A stretch of 64,000 nucleotides of DNA, from positions 8,498,560 through 8,562,559 of the forward strand of contig CM057225.1 of assembly GCA_029891385.1 (NCBI GenBank), in the 5' to 3' direction. A program made the translations under genes and the position numbers. The notes beneath the pieces were generated by a model. That model searched no databases and had not been told where the DNA came from. It was given only the letters and a program-made list of their open reading frames with translations. Positions within the stretch are counted from its first letter, which is position 1. Each line of letters begins with the position of its first letter. Origin of the DNA: Erythroxylum novogranatense (lineage: Eukaryota > Streptophyta > Magnoliopsida > Malpighiales > Erythroxylaceae). Below, piece by piece: positions 58,001-64,000 of the stretch.

Positions 58001-60318
58001 TTATGCCTTCTGTTCATATGTGTTCTCCAGAACTTGAACTCCTGGCCCATATATCAAACGACAGCGATCACTGAATGAACCAATCATTCGGGAGACTACC
58101 TCCTTGAAAAACATAGACGCCACCTGTCAACCAAAGTCATTGCAGAAATCAGGAGATTATCTAGTTATATGGAGTAGAATTATATGCCAGCCATGCTCAA
58201 GAGGAGCAACAGTTGATGTATAAATGACTTTATACTAAATTCTGATGATGGATTTGAAGGAGAAAAAAATATTATCATTTCAAGTAGTATAGTATGTATT
58301 ATCCTACTCACTCAGAAGGCCTTGTTCTTCCCAAACATCACACTCTAGTCCATCAATACTGGAAGGGTTACAAAAGCCACATCATCTAAAGCCTATCTCT
58401 AAAATGGCTCTACTTGTTACTACAAGCTTGGATATAGTGTTCCAACGCTTCTTTACTTCCAAGAACCATACCATAACAATTATTTTTACTTCACTAATTC
58501 ATCCGTATTGAGGTAAAGAAGGTCATTTTCACAAAAACACTGTTTGACTAGGTAGTTGTATCATATCCAAATACAAATTATGCTTCTCAAAAACTCACTT
58601 CATCTTCAAGTATCGGCATTTGACACTTTAATTATGGATATGATCCTCAACACTCCAAACTGAGGAGAATTTATCATAATATGATCTAATCTTCAAATAA
58701 AGTTCAAAACATGTTAGAATATAAATCCTATACAGTTATAATCTTGCTGTTTGAGCAACAAAAACTATCAAAATCCTAAAATGTTGAATTGAGCTTGCAT
58801 AATGACCAGAAAGGATAGGTGAAAGGGTGAAAGGTGCTATAATCATACATTAGTACTTGGAAAATTTGACAAAGAAAGCAAATTTCCTAAGTCGATATAA
58901 TGCTGGTGTGCCATAATGCTTCATTGGAAGATCCACATCTCAAATTTCACAATGTTCACAAAATCAAGTCAAACTTATAAATATGCAACTTATACCTGCC
59001 TGTAAAGTGGTGACTGGAACTTAAAATCTACCAAAAAATAAAGGTCACAAGTGCCTGGTACTGGCCCTGTGTTGAATTCCCAAATGTTTATTAAATGATC
59101 GAAAAGGGAACTCTCTGATGATGTTGTCTGCAAACAATGTAAAATAATAAATAAGGCCTCGAAAACCTGAATCAATAAAATGTTGAGGTGCACACTAAAA
59201 CAAAGAACAGTATATTACATTAAGAAACAAGGGCAGTTTCCTTCATGAAATAGATTCTAGCATAAAAGAAAGGCATAATATTCAGAAAGTCATCTAATCA
59301 AGGACATTCAATCAAATACCTTGTTGCTGCCTCGCTTTGAAAATTGAAATTGAAATTGAAATTCATTTTAAATTTAAAAATGAAGCACATCCTCCACATG
59401 TACGAACCCAGGCACAAAATCTTGATAGCCCTAGTCTGCTCTGCTTTTCAAAGGATAGAGTTTTCAATTTGTATCATGACATTGCTCTATAATTTTAGCT
59501 TCCACAATGAAAGAACCGCTAAAATCTCAGCAACGTTCATATCCCCAACCGGCTCATTTGACCAATGGCTAAACCAGGAATGGCGGTCAATAATAGGTCA
59601 TACGTTCAGTTGCATAATTCACGTTAGAAGACAATCAATCTCTACAGCTAGATGTCTAAATAAAGCATGTCAAACAAATAGATTACCTTTATGCGTTTTG
59701 GTCTTTCTAATTCTACATGAGAAATGTAGCTCTCAACCAGAAATTTAAAACCAATCTCCAACTCAGCATCAAACGATCCATCCGGAAATCGTTTTATTAT
59801 CTCAGAACGCTGACACCAAGGAACAAATCCATGATACAAATCAACTGCCGCAACTACATCAAACAATTGATTTGGAGAGTACCTGCACAGCAACGTTTAT
59901 ATTTTAACTCTCCCTAAAACAAAAGACCGAATTTTAATAAAATAAACACAAAACAAATTCATTGATTAGTGACTAAGAGAAAAAGGGGAAAAGAAGAAAA
60001 AATTTACCCCAAAACGCGCCTCTCTTCGTAAACCTTGGACAAAACACCGCCTTCCTCGCCATCACCGCAACCAAGAAAGCGTCTTTTCTGAACGATAGCA
60101 TTTGGGTTATCGTGAAAGCTCCCTAACGTGAGATTAAAATCCTTTTGGTTATCAATTACTTGGTGATTGAAATACGGACCACCAGCTATGTTACTCAGGC
60201 ACCGAATCTGATAGAGCTTGTGCGCATAGCTTTTGGCTGGGAAAATGAACTGCTTGGCTCCATTCTTACGCGTCATTCGGTTGAGGACGGTCCATGAGGT
60301 TGACATGAATGGCGGCAT
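58001..60318 (-). CDS. COQ10: Coenzyme Q-binding protein COQ10 homologue, mitochondrial (4 exons)
   Basis: COQ10 is a START/polyketide-cyclase-fold protein of the inner mitochondrial membrane that binds coenzyme Q and supports its use in respiration. Exons on the - strand: 60318-60008, 59882-59687, 59127-58996, 58123-58001. All junctions are GT-AG and keep frame, giving 253 residues, the usual length for plant COQ10. Residues 1-90 are a basic presequence-like region (MPPFMSTSWTVLNRMTRKNG) with no acidic patch at the start. The START domain follows: YSPNQLFDVVAAVDLY, VPWCQRSEI, FDHLINIWEF, GPVPGTCDL, FLVDFKFQSPLYRQ and a last exon with FFKEVVSRMIGSFSDRC. The start codon is directly preceded by an in-frame TAA. 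No broken codons were seen. Exon calls are by eye. Confidence 0.93.
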
Positions 60319-61492
60319 TTAAAATACTTGCAATTACAGACCCCAATGTTGAAGAATGAATAAGCCTTGAAGCCAAATAAGAAATGAAGAAGAAGAAGAG
60401 AAGTATTAGAATCAGAGCATGGAAACCCTAACAAATTTGGGGAAGAAGAAGATGATACCTTATAGAAAGATAATTAAGGCGCGAATGGGGAATGCGAAGA
60501 GGAGGAGGAGAAGAAGTTAGGGATTTGAATCAACAACAGTCTGAGAAATGTCAAAGCTTATTTGATTTGCCTGCTTCTAGTTTTATGCACGTGTCTGACT
60601 ATGCTAAAGCTGTTGCGTATTTCAGTCATGTTGATGGTTTTCAACTTTTCATGGTCCTTGTTAGCGGCTTTCCTTCTAATTTCTATCACCCTTGTTTTTA
60701 TATTTTAAGTTTGTAATAATATAATTTAAACATTATATCTCTTATTTTTACATTAATTTTGATTTTTATATAATAATAATTACTTTAATCACTAATTCTT
60801 GTATTATTTATTTACGGCGTTGAAGTCGGATGGGTTAAAATTACTGATTTATATGTTGGACTAAAATGAAAGTTTAAAATATAATTAAAAAAAATTTATC
60901 TATTAAAATTTTAAATTTTAATTAAGAATATTAAATAAAATTATTAATTTATTAAAATTAATCAATTTTAATTACAAAAATTATTAAAATAAATTGAAAA
61001 AAGTTAAAAACAAAGTTATAACGATGCCAAATCAGTTAAATTTTTAATCATTAGTTAAAATTATTTCTTACACATTAAATTTTATTTAATGAAAATTATT
61101 ATTTAATGATAGATATTTTCATTATTTATGATATGAGGATAAAATGATAGAAACAGGCAAAAAGCAAACGAAATACTATACTATACACAACTCATATCCC
61201 TGTACACAACCTGAGCATGAACTTTATAGCAACTAAGTCAGTTTCCTGATATGCTAAGCATCATATATATATACTATACACAAAAAGAACAAACTAAAAG
61301 ATTAGTAGCTACTAATAGTGATTTCACTATCTAACTCTTCTTTGGATGCAACAAATCGAAGTGAATATTTTGATATTCTGCTTCAGTTGCTTCGTGGTTA
61401 AAAATCTTTGACACAAGCCAGCCAAGCTAACCAAGTTCCACTCGGTGGTGTCAACTCTTCATTAGGGTGCAGAAAAGCACCTCTCAGCAGAA
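60319..61492. other. Intergenic DNA between COQ10 and the COR27/28-like gene
   Basis: 60319-60500 is the COQ10 upstream region, with GAAGAA repeats at 60388-60400. A + strand 74-codon frame at 60492-60716 is not recognised. 60720-61130 is very AT-rich. 61140-61492 is probably the 3' UTR of the COR27/28-like gene. Confidence 0.5.
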
Positions 61493-63643
61493 TCACTTAT
61501 CGGGAGGCTTCCCATTTGGGACAACCTGCAGTAAGAATTGATAAGAGTAAGGATGGTAGTCCAGAAAGTATTGTGAGACAAAAGTTAAATTAGGTCATTA
61601 CCTGATCACTACTCGAAGCATCAGCTCTTGAAGTTCTCATCCTTTTTGAACAACAAGAATTACTTGCCTTCTCAGTTTCAACATCTCTATCCACGAAGTT
61701 CTGATCTGACACTTCTACGAGAACAAGAACAATGAAACTTTGTTTTAAAAGCAAGACAGTAAGTTAAGAATCAGATGGCACCATTCTCTCCATGAAAAAG
61801 GTATTAGAACCAGAAGTATTATAGATATCTATAACAGAAAGATCATTTTTCAAACTTAATTCAATCATATATGAAAAAAAACATTTAAATCAACGGGAGG
61901 GATTGATTCTTTTGCTATTAGTCGAGCAAATATACATTTTTAAAGGACTAACCCAGTGCACAAGGCTCCCTATTTTACAAAGGTCAAAAAAGAGTCATTA
62001 ATTGTACCCGACCTTCCCTTTATACTTTACAAAGAAGTTGTTTGAATCCGTAACTTTTTGGTCACAAAAGAGTAACCTTACGTTTCTAATAACTATAAAT
62101 TAAGGCTCTAATTGTATTGATGTAATTGATACAAGTCTAGTTACTTTAAATTACATAGTGCCATCCAAGGAGTTTGGAAGTATCATACAACTTAAAAGTA
62201 AACATAGAACACAAAATCAACCAACCCAATAAATAGAATTAAATAAGAAGAAGGCTGATATGTCAACTTTTGAGAAACAAACCAAAAATTCTGCTGAGAG
62301 TACCTTTACTGCAATCAACTAGCTCATGCTTATAGGAGAACGAATGAGGTAGACGACAATTCTTTGAACTTGCTGCTGACCCGCAAGAAGTTGCCATCTT
62401 GCCATTTAAATCGAATTTTGGACTTTTGGATGCAGACGTCTCCAGGAGATCAGGAGATCCCACAGCTTGAGGTTTCCTTACAGACATAAAGCGTTGAATC
62501 CACCTATTTGCCAGATGATCACGGGATTCTTCTTTCATATTTCGTTGTGTTTCAGTCCTCTGATAATTCATTTTCTGCCATCAGCCATGTCAAAGAACCT
62601 TAAACTTGAATATATTTTACACAACGTACAGGACAGCACATCAAAAACCAAACATATAAAAAGAATCCAACAAAAGGGAGCATCTTCCAACCTGACCAGA
62701 ATGATTACAATCGCCGCAACGAACTCGTCGGTATAACTTTGGATCTGATGCTTCCTTCTGCAAGCGCCAGCCCTGAAGATTCATAGATTTATACAGTTGG
62801 ATGACGAATGATGTTTCCATGGATTCAAGATAAAGGCTATGTTTCTCATCTGTCCATTCTGTGGACATAGATTTCGTGACTACTGAACCCTGCACAACAC
62901 ATTTAACAACACGATTATATTCTTTATTTAAAAGGATAAGCAATCATCAATCCCAAATTGGCAAAAGCATCTGAATTTAAGAGTTCAGTCGTTAAGAAAT
63001 TGAAAGAATCGTCTTTAATAATACCAAGTAAATTAGGAAATGCAAGTGCTGGTAATAGATAAAGGATCAATGTCAAGAACCTTGTTGTTTATCGATTCCA
63101 AGTCTCCAAGTGGATGCAAGAACTTGATCTGGGCACTAACTACTTAATAAGGAAGGTTAATTCACGATTTTGCTTCAATTTCAAAGATCTAAGAGAAGCG
63201 TTGCACAGGTTTTTATGTTCAGTCCATAAAAATCGAAGCTTTGGAGACGAAAAGATCATTTACAGACAAAGCCGTTCTACTCAATCTAAGGTGCTAAGAA
63301 GACAACAAAGTTCTTCTTTGCTCCTTTTCTTTGTGATTCTGTTTACTCGCTGGGTATTACATGGAAGAAAGATGGAAATCCAAGCTACCCCAACAGTCCA
63401 AAAGAACAAAAAGAGAACCACAACACTCAACATATTGAAAAGGAAAAAAAAAAAAAAAAAAAGGTAGCGAACTGAAAAAAAAATTTGCAACAAAAAGAAT
63501 CTATGAATTAAAAAAGAAAAAGAAGACGAATCAGAGAATATGTTGCTCACCTCAGAAGTAGCCGACTCGCCCGACTCGTCGGCCGTTAACCCTGACGTTT
63601 GAGATCTGATAACCCCACCTTCAATTCTCCTGAAACCATCCAT
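61493..63643 (-). CDS. COR27/28: COR27/COR28-like cold- and clock-regulated protein (5 exons)
   Basis: Plant-specific nuclear regulators COR27 and COR28 link blue light, cold and the circadian clock, repress evening clock genes and interact with COP1. Exons on the - strand: 63643-63551, 62889-62692, 62574-62304, 61711-61602, 61525-61493. All junctions are GT-AG and keep frame, giving 234 residues. The family signature STEWTDEKHSLYLESMETSF followed by VIQLY opens exon 2. Exon 3 holds WIQRF and a Ser/Lys-rich stretch; exon 4 holds SDQNFVDRDVE and a basic CCSKRMRTSR. The C-terminus is SSSDQVVPNGKPPDK, with a Val-Pro pair resembling the VP motif reported for COP1 binding in Arabidopsis. I cannot decide between COR27 and COR28 orthology without a tree. 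Promoter motifs are listed separately. Confidence 0.88.
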
Positions 63644-63808
63644 TGTATTACTAACAGCGCTCTATATTTCTGTGCACATAACTCTTGTAGAAAGGCTTAG
63701 TTTTGTTTCTTAAGAGAAGAACACAGAAACCTGCTGTCTTCCTGTTTCGGGTTTTGTAAGGGGGCGTTAAAAGTGTGACAACAGGAGATTAGAGGTGTCA
63801 CAACCTTT

Positions 63809-63817
63809 ACACGTGTC
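63809..63817. promoter_or_regulatory. G-box / ABRE core upstream of the COR27/28-like gene
   Basis: ACACGTGTC, containing the palindrome CACGTG, 166-174 bp before the start codon. It is a site for bZIP and bHLH factors such as HY5, ABFs and PIFs. Confidence 0.7.
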
Positions 63818-63861
63818 GTGGGACCAGGAGTTGCCAGGTCATTTTGGTGAAGTGGAAGCCC

Positions 63862-63870
63862 AGATATTTT
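63862..63870 (-). promoter_or_regulatory. Evening element, - strand
   Basis: AGATATTTT on +, i.e. AAAATATCT reading toward the gene. It is the 9-bp evening element bound by CCA1/LHY/RVE MYB factors, about 220 bp before the start codon. Confidence 0.8.
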
Positions 63871-63881
63871 TTTCCCGGTGG

Positions 63882-63890
63882 AAAATATCT
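63882..63890 (+). promoter_or_regulatory. Evening element, + strand
   Basis: AAAATATCT on +, 20 bases from the previous element and in opposite orientation, forming an inverted pair. Confidence 0.8.
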
Positions 63891-64000
63891 CTTGCCTTCT
63901 CTTGTGCGTTAAGGTTGCGTGGCCCTGTAAACTGCACTTTCCCTGTGTTCACCCTTTTTTCAACCTCCAGCACACTTTATCATTGTAGTCTCCTCCTCAG

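Larger units (their letters stand above)
63644..64000 (-). promoter_or_regulatory. Upstream region of the COR27/28-like gene
   Basis: Contains the G-box/ABRE and paired evening elements listed separately. No other gene is seen. The window ends inside this upstream region. Confidence 0.6.

Noticed and set aside
59344..59748. 134-codon + strand ORF
   Set aside because: It covers intron 2 and part of exon 2 of COQ10 in antisense; no conserved motif.
60492..60716. 74-codon + strand ORF as a small gene
   Set aside because: It starts in a GAGGAGG tract in the COQ10 upstream region; no homology recognised and no splice or promoter support.
62467..62736. + strand ORF opposite COR27/28 exons 2-3
   Set aside because: Shadow of the spliced - strand gene.
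63448..63465. Poly(A) run as a retrocopy signature
   Set aside because: It lies in intron 1 of the - strand gene next to other A-rich sequence, with no adjacent processed gene or TSD.

Overview
This window is eudicot plant nuclear DNA. It is about 80% transposable element, with two recognisable spliced host genes at the right end. The evidence for a plant is the GT-AG introns of under 1 kb, the AT-rich intergenic DNA, Ty3/gypsy elements primed by initiator-Met tRNA, a Tat-lineage gypsy element with an antisense gene, and a cold/clock-regulated COR27/COR28-type gene found only in plants. Species cannot be determined from the sequence. No rRNA gene, functional tRNA gene or CRISPR array was seen.

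Layout. 1-6269: right part of a gypsy-derived element (family A) with a 5.3 kb 3' LTR but only about 0.85 kb of non-coding interior; the PBS and PPT are intact and a truncated SINE sits in the LTR. 6270-8160: LTR fragment of another family. 8983-11189 and 11398-15887: two solo LTRs with target-site duplications (TSDs); the second is family A, reverse strand. 15888-17715: AT-rich host DNA with a faint disrupted gene signal. 17716-45415: a Tat-lineage gypsy element on the + strand whose polyprotein is badly decayed. Its 3' region carries a tandem repeat of about 78 bp and a spliced antisense gene. A Tekay/Del-type chromovirus (24004-41875, - strand, perfect 5-bp TSD CTCGG) is inserted inside that tandem repeat. 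The chromovirus is itself interrupted by two solo LTRs, in its integrase gene (27597-30339) and in its RNase H region (31466-35748). 45840-51043: a third family A copy, a solo LTR, with a tRNA-derived SINE at its very edge. 51225-53077: AT-rich DNA with a 400-bp direct repeat. 53078-56600: a decayed Helitron with Rep-type transposase and RPA-like segments.

58001-60318 (-) is a complete four-exon COQ10 homologue, a mitochondrial START-domain coenzyme Q-binding protein. 61493-63643 (-) is a complete five-exon COR27/COR28-like regulator. Its upstream region carries two evening elements and a G-box/ABRE, the motif combination known to drive clock-gated cold induction of this family in Arabidopsis.

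The most unusual features are the antisense gene of the Tat element (own TATA box, phase-compatible intron, 350-codon open exon, better preserved than the sense polyprotein), the tandem array in the Tat 3' region, a module of about 180 bp repeated inside several different LTR families, and the position-specific GC-rich minisatellites in otherwise AT-rich LTRs. Element boundaries were set by eye from TG...CA ends and TSDs. Percent identities were not computed.
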